Shown: positions 31,450-40,799, numbered from the stretch's first letter. The stretch is DNA of 64,000 nucleotides from Streptomyces sp. TLI_171 (GCF_003610255.1 NZ_RAPS01000001.1:7653001-7717000), one strand, 5' to 3'. Notes: generated by a model from the sequence alone, not told the origin. Program-made: numbers and translations.

Positions 31450-32652
31450 TCAGGTCGTGGCCGCGGAGCGGGACAGTGGTGCGAAGGCGTCACGGTTCAG
31501 CGGCCGGCCGGACCTGGCGGGCTGCGTCTGCGGGGCGGGTGCGGCCGTGCCGACGTTCGCTCCGAACAGGGCGTCGTTCAGGTGGTCCAGCGCCATCCGG
31601 GCGGCGCCCAGTGCGACCGCCTCGATCCCGAGTGCGGAGGCGTCGACCTGCGGTGCGTCGAGGCAGAGCTGGTCGAGGTGGGCGCGGATCGGGCCGACCA
31701 TGACTTCGCCGGCCCGGGCCAGCCCGCCGCCGATGATCACCAGGTCGGGGTTGACGGTCAGCACCATGGCGGCGATTCCCTGCGCCACGGTGCGGGCGAA
31801 CCGGTCGACCTTGCCCGCGGCTTCGCTGTCGCCCGCCTGGGCGTCCGCGAAGAGCTTGGCGCTGTCCGCGGCCTCCCGGATGTCGGTCATGCTGGAGCTC
31901 TCCCAGCCGAGTACGGCGAGCGCGCCGATCTCGCCCGCGGCGCCGCCGCGGCCGCGGTGCAGCCGCCCGCCCAGCATCATCCCCGCGCCGGTGCGGTGGC
32001 CGGCGATGACGTGGATGAAGTCGTCCGCGTGCCGGGCGGCCCCCAGCCAGTGCTCGGCGAGGGCGGCCAGGTTGGCGTCGTTCTCCGCGTAGGCGGGGCA
32101 GTCGAACCAGGTGCTCGCCGCGCCGGCGAGGTCGAGACCGTTCCACTCCGGCAGGGGGGTCGACAGGCGGACCGTGCCGTGCGCGTCGAGGATGCCCGGT
32201 ATGCCGAGGCAGAGCGCCCGCAGGCGGATGCCCGGGTGGCGGGCCAGGAACTCCTGGGCCCCGGCGCGGACAGCCTCCAGCCGGGCGCTGCCGCCGAGGC
32301 CCTCCGGGACCGCGGCCTGGTCGGAGGCGATCACCGTTCCGTCGAGGTCGGTGAGGACCAGCCGCAGGCCGGTGGCGCCGACGTCGATGCCGAGGACGTG
32401 GCCGGCCTCCGCGCGGAACCGGTAGCGGCGGGCGGGCCTCCCGATGCCGCGCTCGGGCGCGACCTCCTCGATCCAGCCGCCGTCGGTGAGTTCGGCGATC
32501 ACCGCGTCGACGGTCTGGCGCGACAGCGACGCCGCACGGCCGATCAGGGTGAGCGTCATCGGGTCCGCGTTGCGCAGCACGCCGAGAACGGCCTCGGTGT
32601 TCAGGCGGCGCAGCAGCGCGGGGTCGCCACCGCTGAGCGCTGGGCTGTTCAC
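31450..32652 (-). CDS. ROK family regulator of the sugar ABC operon
   Basis: 400 residues from GTG 32652. Winged helix-turn-helix: LIGRAASLSRQTVDAVIAEL (about 36-55), with RGIGRPARRYRF following, as in NagC/Mlc. The ROK domain has GIDVGATGLRLVLTDL, LCLGIPGILD, PAYAENDANLAALAEHW, GHRTGAGMMLGGRL and IIGGGLARAGE. The CxCGxxGCxE zinc motif is missing. The phosphate loop DVGAT is intact, so sugar binding is likely. It is divergent from the sugar-uptake operon with about 200 bp between, containing a strong promoter and the palindrome TTACGTAA, so it should repress uptake until the inducer appears. Confidence 0.93.
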   Translation of the reverse strand: MNSPALSGGDPALLRRLNTEAVLGVLRNADPMTLTLIGRAASLSRQTVDAVIAELTDGGWIEEVAPERGIGRPARRYRFRAEAGHVLGIDVGATGLRLVLTDLDGTVIASDQAAVPEGLGGSARLEAVRAGAQEFLARHPGIRLRALCLGIPGILDAHGTVRLSTPLPEWNGLDLAGAASTWFDCPAYAENDANLAALAEHWLGAARHADDFIHVIAGHRTGAGMMLGGRLHRGRGGAAGEIGALAVLGWESSSMTDIREAADSAKLFADAQAGDSEAAGKVDRFARTVAQGIAAMVLTVNPDLVIIGGGLARAGEVMVGPIRAHLDQLCLDAPQVDASALGIEAVALGAARMALDHLNDALFGANVGTAAPAPQTQPARSGRPLNRDAFAPLSRSAATT

Positions 32653-32709
32653 GGCACCTCGCTTCCCGGGCCGCCCTGCGCGTCCCTGCTCTCATCTTAC
32701 GCGAACCAC

Positions 32710-32765
32710 TTACGTAACAGTATGGCATAACGTCCTTGACCGACGTTGCAGGCCACTCCTAGCAT
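32710..32765 (+). promoter_or_regulatory. Promoter and possible operator of the sugar ABC operon
   Basis: TTGACC (32736-32741), 18-nt spacer and TAGCAT (32760-32765) face the binding-protein gene. Upstream, TTACGTAA (32710-32717) is palindromic, and TTACG occurs again at about 32697 and TCGTAA at 32775-32780, on either side of the promoter, as would suit a ROK dimer. Confidence 0.6.
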
Positions 32766-32853
32766 TCGATCAGTTTCGTAACACCGCGCCATATAGGTTG
32801 CGGAGACTCTCGTACCGCCCCCAGGATCCCGTGTCCTGGTGTGAGGAGCCCCC

Positions 32854-34187
32854 GATGTCCGCAAGAACCCCCGCCGCACCGCCCGCACCGCCGCGACGTG
32901 CGCGCTGCTCGTCGCCGCCACCACCGGACTGACCGCCTGTGGCGGCCTCACCCCCGGCGGCGGCAAGAGTGCGCCGTCCTCCGGCCCGGTGTCCACCACC
33001 CTGCCCGCCGGGAACGCCACACTGACCATCGTGAGCTCCGAGAACTCCGGCACCACCAAGGCTCTGGCCGAGGCGTTCCACGCCAAGCACCCGAACGTCA
33101 CCGTCGACTTCCAGTACACCGGGCCGGACGACTACGACAAGAGCCTGAACCTCAAGCTCTCCTCCGACCGGGCGCCCGACCTGGCGCTGCTCAACAAGCT
33201 CGGCACCACCGTCAAGGCGAACCTGGTCCGCAGCCTCGACGACTACGCCCAGGCCTACGGGTGGGGCGCCAAGTACCCGTCCACCGAGCTGGACCAGTGG
33301 CGGGCGTCGGACGACGGCAAGCAGCTCGGCGCCGGCCACCTGTGGGCCGCCCCGGCCGGCTTCTCGGTGGTCGGCGTCTACTACAACAAGGAGATCGCGG
33401 CCCAGCTCGGCATCCAACCCCCCAGCACCCGGGCCGAGTTCGACGCAGCACTCGCCAAGGCCAAGGCTGCCGGCGAGGTGCCGGTCCAGCTCGGCAACCT
33501 GCAGGGCCATTCCTCCTTCATCGTCCAGTCGATCGTCGACGCCACCGACGGCGCCGCCCGCGCCGGCGACTGGGTCAACGGCAGGGCCGGCGCCACCATC
33601 AAGACCGCCGGCGGCAGCGCCGCCGCGGCGACGCTCACGGACTGGGCCAAGAAGGGCTACCTGCCCGAAGGGGCCAACGGCACCGACCTGCCGGGCGCGG
33701 TCGCCGAGTTCGCCAAGGGCCACGGTCTGTTCCTGTTCGACGGCTCCTGGGACGCCCAGAAGATCGACAAGGCGGCGCCGGGGAAGACCGGCTTCCTGAC
33801 CTTCCCCGGCCAGAGCGGCAAGGCCACCGGCATCGGCACCTCCGTCGCCTACGCCATCCCCGCCAAGGCCAAGAACCCCGACCTCGCGGCCGCGTTCCTC
33901 GACTTCATGAACACCCCGAGGCCGCCCAGATCCAGTTCGACACCGGATTCCTCCCGGTCGCCCACGCGGACGCGGTGAAGAGTTCCGACGGCAGCGTCAT
34001 GAACGAGGTCGCCAAGGGCTGGGCCGCCGTCAACAAGGACAACGGACTGGTCAACTTCTTCGCCAACACCGACGCCACCATGAACGACACCCTCACGTCG
34101 CAGGGCCAGCAGCTCATCGGCGGAAAGACCGGCCCCGAGCAGTACCTCGACGCCCTGCAGAACGACTGGACCAAGGGCCACCAGTGA
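32854..34187 (+). pseudogene. Sugar ABC transporter binding lipoprotein with two apparent frameshifts
   Basis: Starting at ATG 32854 (GTGAGGAGC upstream) the frame stops after 25 codons. The lipobox frame (ALLVAATTGLTACGG, Cys about 32930) has no start codon of its own; one extra C in the CCCCC run near 32867 would join them. The main body is clean from there (TLTIVSSENSGTTKALAEAF, WAAPAGFSVVGVYYNKEI, FDGSWDAQKI) until about 33917, where AACACCCCGAGG needs one more G to give NTPEAAQIQFDTGFLPVAHA in the next frame, ending at 34187. Both changes are single-base losses. Sequencing error or true decay cannot be told; the homologue at 39460 is intact. Confidence 0.85.
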
Positions 34188-35170
34188 CCAGCGCCCCCCT
34201 CCACCCGCACCAGCCCGCGGCACGGCGGCCGGCCCCGTTGCCGGACGACGGCCGGCGCGCCCCGCGGGCCGCGGCGCCGGCGCGCACCCTGCGCGCCGGG
34301 CCCCGCCGGCCCCGCTCCCACCGGGCCGCCTACCTCTACCTCGCGCCCGCCCTCGCCCTGTACACCGCGTTCGTCGCGCTGCCCTGGCTGCACACCATGT
34401 GGCTGTCGCTCTTCACCTGGGACGGCGTCACCCCCGGCACCTGGGCCGGCCTGGACAACTACCGCCAGGTCCTGACCGACCCGGCCCTGCGGTCCTCGAT
34501 CCTGCACGCGCTCGGCTTCATCGGCTTCTACTCGCTGCTGCCGATCGCCATCGGCCTGCTGCTCGCGGCCGTCATCGGCGGGCGCGGCGGCCGGCGGTAC
34601 CCGGTCAGCCGCACCGTCCTGTTCCTGCCGCAGGTCGTCCCGCTGGTCGCGGTCGGCGTCACCTGGAAGTGGATGTACTCCACCGACGGCGTCGTCAACC
34701 AGGCCCTGCGCGCGGTCGGCCTGGGCTCGGTGACCCGCGCCTGGCTGGGCGACTTCACCTGGGCCTACGTCGCGGTCGGCCTGGTCGGCACCTGGGTGAT
34801 GCTCGGCCTGTGCCTGATCGTGTTCCAGGCCGGCATCCAGAAGATCGACACCAGCCTCTACGAAGCCGCTCGGCTCGACGGCGCCGGCCCCGTGCGCGAG
34901 TTCCTCGCCGTCACCCTGCCCGGGCTGCGGGCCGAGATCGGGGTGGCCCTGACCATCACGGTGATCTCCGCGCTCGCCAGCTTCGACGTCGTCTACGTCA
35001 CCACCGGCGGCGGTCCCGGTGACTCCACCACCGTCCCCGGCGTGCTGATCTACCGGCTCGCCTTCACCAACGGCGAGGTGGGCTCGGCCTGTGCCCTGGC
35101 CGTGGTGCTCAGCGCCCTGATCACCCTGGTCGTCCTCGCGATCAGCCGGATCACCCGGGAGAAGCACTGA
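34184..35170 (+). CDS. Carbohydrate ABC transporter permease (MalF/UgpA type)
   Basis: 328 residues from GTG 34184, overlapping the binding-protein stop (GTGA). After a basic, Pro-rich cytoplasmic N-terminus there are six membrane helices, the first YLYLAPALALYTAFVALPWL (about 47-66). The EAA loop that docks the ATPase is EAARLDGAGPVREFLAVTLPGLRAE (about 226-250; key EAA-x3-G-x9-I/L-x-LP). It forms the channel with the next gene and receives sugar from the binding lipoprotein. No ATPase gene is linked, so a shared MsmK-like ATPase is inferred. Confidence 0.93.
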   Translation: MTSAPLHPHQPAARRPAPLPDDGRRAPRAAAPARTLRAGPRRPRSHRAAYLYLAPALALYTAFVALPWLHTMWLSLFTWDGVTPGTWAGLDNYRQVLTDPALRSSILHALGFIGFYSLLPIAIGLLLAAVIGGRGGRRYPVSRTVLFLPQVVPLVAVGVTWKWMYSTDGVVNQALRAVGLGSVTRAWLGDFTWAYVAVGLVGTWVMLGLCLIVFQAGIQKIDTSLYEAARLDGAGPVREFLAVTLPGLRAEIGVALTITVISALASFDVVYVTTGGGPGDSTTVPGVLIYRLAFTNGEVGSACALAVVLSALITLVVLAISRITREKH

Positions 35171-35991
35171 TGAACCGACGCTTCGAAGGTCTCGCCGGCC
35201 GGGCCGTGATGGCCGCGTTCTGCCTCGCCGTGATCGTGCCGTTCGCCGGCATCGTGCTCGCCGCGCTGAACCCGCCCGGCACCGTCGTCGGCGGCATCTC
35301 CTGGCCGGAGCACCCCACCCTGGCGAGCTTCGGCCGGGCCTGGTCGGACGCCGGCTTCGGCCAGCTGCTGCGCAACAGCACCGTCGTCGCGGCGGGCGTC
35401 GTCCCGCTCGCCCTGGTCTGCGCCTCGCTCGCCGGGTACGCGTTCGCGCTGATGGAGTTCCGCGGCCGGAAGGTGCTGTTCGCCTTCCTGATGCTGGGGC
35501 TGGCCCTGCCTTACGAGGCCGCCGTCGTCCCGCTCTACTACGACCTGCGCTCCCTCGGACTGACCGACACCCCGCTCGCCCTGATCCTCGCCCTGGTCGG
35601 CCTGTTCATGCCGTTCGGCGCGTTCTGGATGCGCGAACAGTTCCTGGCCCTGCCCAAGGAGATGACCGAGGCCGCCGCCGTCGACGGCGCCGGAAGCTGG
35701 ACCGTGCTCTGGAAGGTGCTCCTGCCCTGCGCCCGGCCCGCCCTGATCACCCTCGGGCTGCTCTACTTCCTGTGGGCCTGGAACCAGTTCCTCCTCGCGC
35801 TGATCCTGATCCAGAACCCCGCCGGGCGCACCGCCCCCGCCGGCCTCGGCTTCTTCGTCGGCGCGCACAACATCGACGTCCCGCTGCTGTCCGCGGCCAC
35901 GCTGATCGTCATCGCACCGGTCGTCGCCGTCTACCTGTTCTTCCAGCGGCACTTCATCGCCGGGATGCTCGCCGGCGCCGTCAAGGGCTGA
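35170..35991 (+). CDS. Carbohydrate ABC transporter permease (MalG/UgpE type)
   Basis: 273 residues; ATG 35170 overlaps the preceding TGA by one base (TGATG), so the two permeases are translationally coupled. Six helices, beginning AFCLAVIVPFAGIVLAALNP. The EAA loop reads EAAAVDGAGSWTVLWKVLLPCARPAL (about 171-196; key EAAAVDGAG and LLP). MalG-type permeases pair with MalF-type ones in carbohydrate uptake (CUT1) systems. The substrate is probably an oligosaccharide released by the GH16 enzyme encoded downstream. Confidence 0.94.
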   Translation: MNRRFEGLAGRAVMAAFCLAVIVPFAGIVLAALNPPGTVVGGISWPEHPTLASFGRAWSDAGFGQLLRNSTVVAAGVVPLALVCASLAGYAFALMEFRGRKVLFAFLMLGLALPYEAAVVPLYYDLRSLGLTDTPLALILALVGLFMPFGAFWMREQFLALPKEMTEAAAVDGAGSWTVLWKVLLPCARPALITLGLLYFLWAWNQFLLALILIQNPAGRTAPAGLGFFVGAHNIDVPLLSAATLIVIAPVVAVYLFFQRHFIAGMLAGAVKG

Positions 35992-36042
35992 CCCCACCGC
36001 GCCCCGACACCTCTCCCTCCTCGTCCTGAAGGACACACCGCC

Positions 36043-37332
36043 ATGAGCCATGCCCTCGTACCCGCCGCCACCCCGGCGCGCACCCCCGCCCAACCGCTGC
36101 GCCTGCTGCTGGTCGGCGCCGGCGGCCGCGGCACCACCTACGCCGACTACGCCGCCACCACCGGCCGCGCCCGCGTCGTCGCCGTCGCCGAGCCGAACCC
36201 CGCACGCGCCGCCGCCGCGCTGCGCCGCCACCCCGACGCCGCCCTGTACGGCGACTGGCGGACCCTCGCCGAGCTCGCCCCCGACGCCGACGCCGTCATC
36301 ATCGCCACCCAGGACGCCGAGCACCGCGAACCGGCCGTCCGCTTCGCCGGACTGGGCTACCACATCCTGCTGGAGAAGCCGATGGCCACCAGCGAGGACG
36401 ACGCCCGGCAGATCGCCGAGGCGGTCGAGAAGGCGGGCGTCATGCTCGCGGTCTGCCACGTCCTGCGCTACACCCCGTACACCCAGGGTGTGAAAGCGAT
36501 CGTCGACTCCGGCGTCCTCGGCGACGTCATGACCGTCGAACACCTGGAACCGGTCGGCTGGTGGCACCAGGCCCACTCCTACGTGCGCGGCAACTGGCGG
36601 CGCGAGAACGAGGCCACCCCGATGCTGCTCGCCAAGTCCTCGCACGACCTGGACTGGCTGTCCTACGTCGTCGGCTCGCGGGTCACCAAGGTCTCCTCCT
36701 TCGGCGCGCTCAGCCACTTCCGCCCGGAGAACCGGCCGGCCGCCGCCGCCGACAACTGCCTCGACTGCCCGGTGGAGGCCGCCTGCCCCTACTCCGCGCC
36801 CCGCCTGTACCTGGGCTGCCTCGGCAACCCCGACCGCGAACGCTGGCCGCTGAACGCCGTCACCGACGCGCGAACCCCCGAAGGCGTCGTCGAGGCGCTG
36901 CGCGAAGGGCCCTACGGGCGCTGCGTGTACGCGTGCGACAACGACGTGGTGGACCACCAAGTGGTCAACCTGGAGTACGCGAACGGCGCGACCGCCTCGT
37001 TCACGATGACCGCGTTCACCCCGTTCACCCACCGCAAGACCCGGATCTTCGGCAGCCGCGGCTCGCTCGACGGCGACGGCGTGAACGTCGTGGTCACCGA
37101 CTTCGTCACCGGACACGAGGAGACCGTGGTCCTCGGGGTGGACGGCCCCGACGCGGGCAGCGGGCACGGGGGAGGCGACGAGCGGCTGGTGGACGCCTTC
37201 CTCGACGCCCTGGCCACCGGTGACCCGGCGCACATCCTCTCCGACCCCGCCACCAGCCTGGAGAGCCACCTGGTGGCCTGGGCGGCCGAACGGGCCCGCC
37301 ACACCGACACCGTGCAGACCCTCACCCCTTGA
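36043..37332 (+). CDS. Gfo/Idh/MocA oxidoreductase with cysteine cluster
   Basis: 429 residues, ATG 36043 behind GAAGGA. The Rossmann segment LLLVGAGGRGTTYADYAATT (about 16-35) leads to the family motifs VIIATQDAEHREPAVRFA and LLEKPMATSEDDA (EKP). At about 239-251 an insertion CLDCPVEAACPYS with a further GC at about 260 forms a four-cysteine set likely to bind zinc or an iron-sulfur cluster; this marks a subfamily associated with sugar ABC operons, from memory. It should oxidise or epimerise the imported sugar in the cytoplasm. The gene follows the permeases by 51 bp and is presumably co-transcribed. Confidence 0.92.
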   Translation: MSHALVPAATPARTPAQPLRLLLVGAGGRGTTYADYAATTGRARVVAVAEPNPARAAAALRRHPDAALYGDWRTLAELAPDADAVIIATQDAEHREPAVRFAGLGYHILLEKPMATSEDDARQIAEAVEKAGVMLAVCHVLRYTPYTQGVKAIVDSGVLGDVMTVEHLEPVGWWHQAHSYVRGNWRRENEATPMLLAKSSHDLDWLSYVVGSRVTKVSSFGALSHFRPENRPAAAADNCLDCPVEAACPYSAPRLYLGCLGNPDRERWPLNAVTDARTPEGVVEALREGPYGRCVYACDNDVVDHQVVNLEYANGATASFTMTAFTPFTHRKTRIFGSRGSLDGDGVNVVVTDFVTGHEETVVLGVDGPDAGSGHGGGDERLVDAFLDALATGDPAHILSDPATSLESHLVAWAAERARHTDTVQTLTP

Positions 37333-37423
37333 TCGCACGGTCCGCCGACCGGCTCCGGGCACGTCATCAGCCCGGAGCCCGCCCGGCACCCCCACCCCCA
37401 CTCCCTCCAGAAGGGCAAGCGCC

Positions 37424-38737
37424 ATGGCATCTCGACCCGGCACCGGAACCGGAGCCCCCACCCGGCGGCACAGGCCGCTGATCCACAGCCTCCTGGCGTG
37501 CGCGACCGCGGCAGCAGCGGTGCTGCTGCCGACCCAGGGCGCCCGGGCGGCCGACTTCCCGCCGAACCCCACCGCCAAGTCCGGCTACACGCTGGACTTC
37601 GACGAGGAGTTCGACGGTCCCGGTCTGAACTCCGCCAAGTGGCTGGACTCCTACCTGCCGCACTGGACCTCCACGCCCGCCAACGCGAAGGCCCGGTACA
37701 CCATCGCCAACGGCGTCCTCACCGAGCGCCTGGACCCTGACACCCCCGCGTGGAACGCCCAGTACGACAGCACGGTGAAGATCTCCAGCATCCAGTCCTA
37801 CGAGAAGGACTGGTGGCACCGCTTCAACTCCTCGATGCCCAACGACCACCACGAGCCGGACTTCAACGGCTACTCCACGAAGTACGGGTACTTCGAGATC
37901 CGGGCGAAGAACTCCGCCGTCGGCGGAGGCGGCCACCAGGCGTTCTGGCTGGTCGGCACCGGCGACACCACGAGCACCAACGCCAACTCCGAGATCGACA
38001 TGATCGAGACGTTCTTCGCCAAGCCGAACAACTGGCGCATCGCCGCCTACGGCTGGAACGACCCCGACTTCCTGTCCAGCTGGTACCTCTCCGACCAGGC
38101 CGTGCCCAGCGGCAGCCCCACCACCGAGTACCACGTGTACGGGATGGACTGGACACCCACCCAGCTGAACTTCTACTACGACAACCAGCTCTACAAGACG
38201 ATCAACGACGCCCCGAACTCGCCGATGGGCATGATCCTCGGGCTCTACACCGACGCCGGCTCCGGCGTCCACAACGACACCTGGCCGAAGACCTGGAACG
38301 TCGACTACGTGCGGGTCTTCAAGAACAACGCCGGCTACCCCGAGGGCTACCAGCGGATCAAGAACCGCCAGACCGGCCAGTACCTCAACATCGAGGGCAA
38401 GACCGGCAACGTCCAGTACGGCAACGTGCCCGCGACGTACTGGAGCTCCCAGTGGGCGAAGGAGAGCACCGGCGACGGCTACACCCGCTACCGCAACCGC
38501 TGGACCGGCGAATACCTGAACACCACCGCCGCGGACGCGATCGTCCACTACGGAAGCCTCCCCGCCACCGACCCGACCGGTCAGTGGACCGAGGAGACCG
38601 CGGACGGCTACAAGCGGCTGAAGAACCGCTCCACCGGTACCTACGCGCACACCGAGAACCTCACCGGGAACCTCCAGCACGGCGCCGCCCCCAGCACCTG
38701 GTGGACCAGCCAGTGGAGCTTCGAACCGGCCTCCTGA
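37424..38737 (+). CDS. Secreted GH16 glycosidase with C-terminal trefoil-like domain
   Basis: 437 residues from ATG 37424 (AGAAGGG upstream). Signal peptide MASRPGTG to GARAA (about 40). The GH16 jelly-roll begins with YTLDFDEEFDGPGLNSAKW and has the catalytic motif SEIDMIET (nucleophile Glu190, Asp192, acid/base Glu195). The last 130 residues contain three repeats of the form YQRIKNRQTGQYLNIEG, YTRYRNRWTGEYLNTT and YKRLKNRSTGTYAHTE, a ricin-like beta-trefoil lectin. GH16 enzymes cut beta-1,3 or beta-1,4 glucans or galactans. Its place in the ABC operon suggests that its products are what the transporter imports. A hairpin follows the gene. Confidence 0.92.
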   Translation: MASRPGTGTGAPTRRHRPLIHSLLACATAAAAVLLPTQGARAADFPPNPTAKSGYTLDFDEEFDGPGLNSAKWLDSYLPHWTSTPANAKARYTIANGVLTERLDPDTPAWNAQYDSTVKISSIQSYEKDWWHRFNSSMPNDHHEPDFNGYSTKYGYFEIRAKNSAVGGGGHQAFWLVGTGDTTSTNANSEIDMIETFFAKPNNWRIAAYGWNDPDFLSSWYLSDQAVPSGSPTTEYHVYGMDWTPTQLNFYYDNQLYKTINDAPNSPMGMILGLYTDAGSGVHNDTWPKTWNVDYVRVFKNNAGYPEGYQRIKNRQTGQYLNIEGKTGNVQYGNVPATYWSSQWAKESTGDGYTRYRNRWTGEYLNTTAADAIVHYGSLPATDPTGQWTEETADGYKRLKNRSTGTYAHTENLTGNLQHGAAPSTWWTSQWSFEPAS

Positions 38738-38751
38738 GCCGCTGACCCGCC

Positions 38752-38778
38752 GCGGGCCGCCCCCGCCGGGCGGCCCGC
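38752..38778 (+). terminator. Hairpin after the GH16 gene
   Basis: Perfect 11-bp arms GCGGGCCGCCC (38752-38762) and GGGCGGCCCGC (38768-38778), 5-nt loop. It may end or attenuate the operon before the lipoprotein and second binding protein. Confidence 0.7.
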
Positions 38779-38804
38779 ACCACCCGATCCCCACAGGAAC
38801 CGCC

Positions 38805-39428
38805 ATGCTCCGCAGGACCGCCCCGCTGCTCGCCGCCGTCGTCCTGTCCGTCGCAGCGTGCACCGCCCAGCACCCGGCACCCGCCGCCACGACCGGGCCC
38901 CGGGCTCCCGACCACTCCGGCCAGAGCCTGTGGCACGTCATCGACGCCGACGGGCGGACCACCGCCCAACTGCCCGACGACGACCCGGTCGTCACGGCCG
39001 TCCGCAAGACCGTCGCGCTGCACTCCGGTGTCGTCGACAACCGGGACGAGCACAGCATCGGCGACCGCACCGCGCAGGAATTCGCGCTCTACGCGTCCGA
39101 GTTCGCCGACGAGTTGCGCGCGCAGCACTACGACACCAAGGTCGCCGAGCTGTTCGGCGCCAACCACCTCGCCACCAAGCAGGTGAGCCTCGCCTGGTAC
39201 GTGTCCACCTTCCCCGAGGACATGACCACCGCGAACGTCGAGATGGACAGCACCATCGAGTTCACCACGGCCGCACCCGGCTACCTGGAGAAGAACGGCT
39301 TCGCGCTCAACACGCCGTACACCCAGCACCGCACGGTGAGCCTCGCCCGCTCCGGCGACGCCTGGAAGATCACCGCGATCCGGAAGAACCCCCTGGAATC
39401 CGGGGCCCCACCGAGCCCTGCCCCCTGA
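38805..39428 (+). CDS. Hypothetical lipoprotein
   Basis: 207 residues from ATG 38805 (CAGGAACC upstream). Lipobox LSVAAC with Cys at about residue 19. The mature part is a NTF2-like or SnoaL-like alpha+beta fold by appearance: HVIDADGRTTAQLPDDDPVV, an alpha-rich centre (AQEFALYASEFADELRAQHY), and closing strands SLARSGDAWKITAIRKNPLE. No catalytic residue can be assigned. It lies between the GH16 gene and the second binding protein, 31 bp before the latter, so it probably works with sugar capture at the outer membrane face. Confidence 0.8.
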   Translation: MLRRTAPLLAAVVLSVAACTAQHPAPAATTGPRAPDHSGQSLWHVIDADGRTTAQLPDDDPVVTAVRKTVALHSGVVDNRDEHSIGDRTAQEFALYASEFADELRAQHYDTKVAELFGANHLATKQVSLAWYVSTFPEDMTTANVEMDSTIEFTTAAPGYLEKNGFALNTPYTQHRTVSLARSGDAWKITAIRKNPLESGAPPSPAP

Positions 39429-39459
39429 TCCCGCGAGCTGCCCACAGCCAGGAGACCCC

Positions 39460-40737
39460 GTGCCGATGTCCGCCGCGGCCGACCGAACGGCCGTACTGGC
39501 CCTCGCCGCCGCCCTCGTCCTCGGATCCGCGGCCTGTGACGCCGCCGCGCCGTCCGAGGGACCGCCCAGCTACACCACGCTCACGATCGCCACGTCCGAG
39601 AGCTCCGGGATGACCGCGGTCCTCGCGGCCGCGTTCCACACCCACCACCTCGACGTCGTCGTGGAGGTCCGCTCCAACCCCCGGGACGTCCACGACCGGG
39701 AGCTGCCCGGACTGCTCGCGTCCGACGCCGCGCCCGACCTCGTCCTGCTCAACTCCCTGGGCCTCGCACCACCGGGCAGCATCCGCAGCCTCGACGACCA
39801 CGCCCGCCAGTACGGCTGGACGCGGACCTACCCCGCCAGCCTCCTCGACCAGTGGCGCGCCTCCGACGACGGGCACCAGCTCGGCGGCGGCCACCTGTGG
39901 GCCGCGCCCGCCGGTTTCTCGCTCGTCGGCGCCTACTACAACAAGGAACTGGCGAGCAGGCTCGGCATCACCGCGGCGGCCGGCAGCCGGCAGCTCGACG
40001 CGGCCTGCACCCGCGCGAAGGCCGCCGGCGTCCTGCCCATCCAGCTCGGCAACGAGCAGGGCCACGCCTCCCTGCTGTTCCAGTCGCTCACCGACAGCGC
40101 CGACGGAGCAGCCAGGGCCACCGACTGGGTCAACGGGAGGACCGGCACCACCCTCCAGCAGGGCGGCCGGCACGCAGCGGAGGCCCTGGCCGAGTGGGCC
40201 GGCCGCGGCTGCTTTCCCGCCGACGCCAACACCGTCGACCTGCCCGGAGCCGCCGCCGCGTTCGGCGCCGGAGCCGGCCTCTACCTCGTCGACGGCTCCT
40301 GGGACGCCCAGCCGATCGACCGGGCGATGCACGGCAAGGTCGGCTTCCTGCCGTTCGTGGGCGACAACGGCCGGGCCACCGGCATCGGCACCTCCGTCGC
40401 CTACGCCGTCCCGGCCCGGGCCCGGCACCCCGACGCCGCCGCAGCCTTCCTGGACTTCCTGAACAGCCCGGAAGCCGCTCAGATCGAATTCAACGCGGGT
40501 TTCCTGCCCGTCGCCCACGCCGACCAGGTCACTACCGACCCGGGAAGCGTCATGAACGACATCGCCCGGGCCTGGGCCCGGGTCAACGAGGACGACGGCC
40601 TCGTCAACTTCTTCAACAACAGCACCGCCACCATGAACACCACCCTGACCGAGCAGACCCAGCGCCTGCTCGCCCGGCAGACCAGTCCGACCGCGTTCCT
40701 GACGGCCGTTCAGGAGGACTGGGAACGCGCCCACTGA
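39460..40737 (+). CDS. Second sugar ABC binding lipoprotein (intact)
   Basis: 425 residues from GTG 39460 (CCAGGAGACC upstream). Lipobox VLGSAACD, Cys about residue 27. It is a close homologue of the frameshifted binding protein at 32854, sharing blocks such as QWRASDDG, GHLWAAPAGFS, YYNKE, DGSWDAQ and GIGTSVAYA, so the intact form shows what the other gene should encode. Extra divergence in the N-lobe (RSNPRDVHDRELPGLLASDA) may alter ligand choice. No permeases follow; it probably shares the pair at 34184-35991. A duplication of the binding protein within one locus is unusual. Confidence 0.93.
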   Translation: MPMSAAADRTAVLALAAALVLGSAACDAAAPSEGPPSYTTLTIATSESSGMTAVLAAAFHTHHLDVVVEVRSNPRDVHDRELPGLLASDAAPDLVLLNSLGLAPPGSIRSLDDHARQYGWTRTYPASLLDQWRASDDGHQLGGGHLWAAPAGFSLVGAYYNKELASRLGITAAAGSRQLDAACTRAKAAGVLPIQLGNEQGHASLLFQSLTDSADGAARATDWVNGRTGTTLQQGGRHAAEALAEWAGRGCFPADANTVDLPGAAAAFGAGAGLYLVDGSWDAQPIDRAMHGKVGFLPFVGDNGRATGIGTSVAYAVPARARHPDAAAAFLDFLNSPEAAQIEFNAGFLPVAHADQVTTDPGSVMNDIARAWARVNEDDGLVNFFNNSTATMNTTLTEQTQRLLARQTSPTAFLTAVQEDWERAH

Positions 40738-40799
40738 CCGGCGCACACCGCCGCAGCATGCCGCTCCCCGTCCGGCCGGCGTCCGACCAGCAGACCCGT

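Noticed and set aside
35050-37578. 842-codon minus-strand frame across permease and dehydrogenase genes
   Set aside because: Shadow frame; the plus strand has coupled permeases and a dehydrogenase with family motifs.
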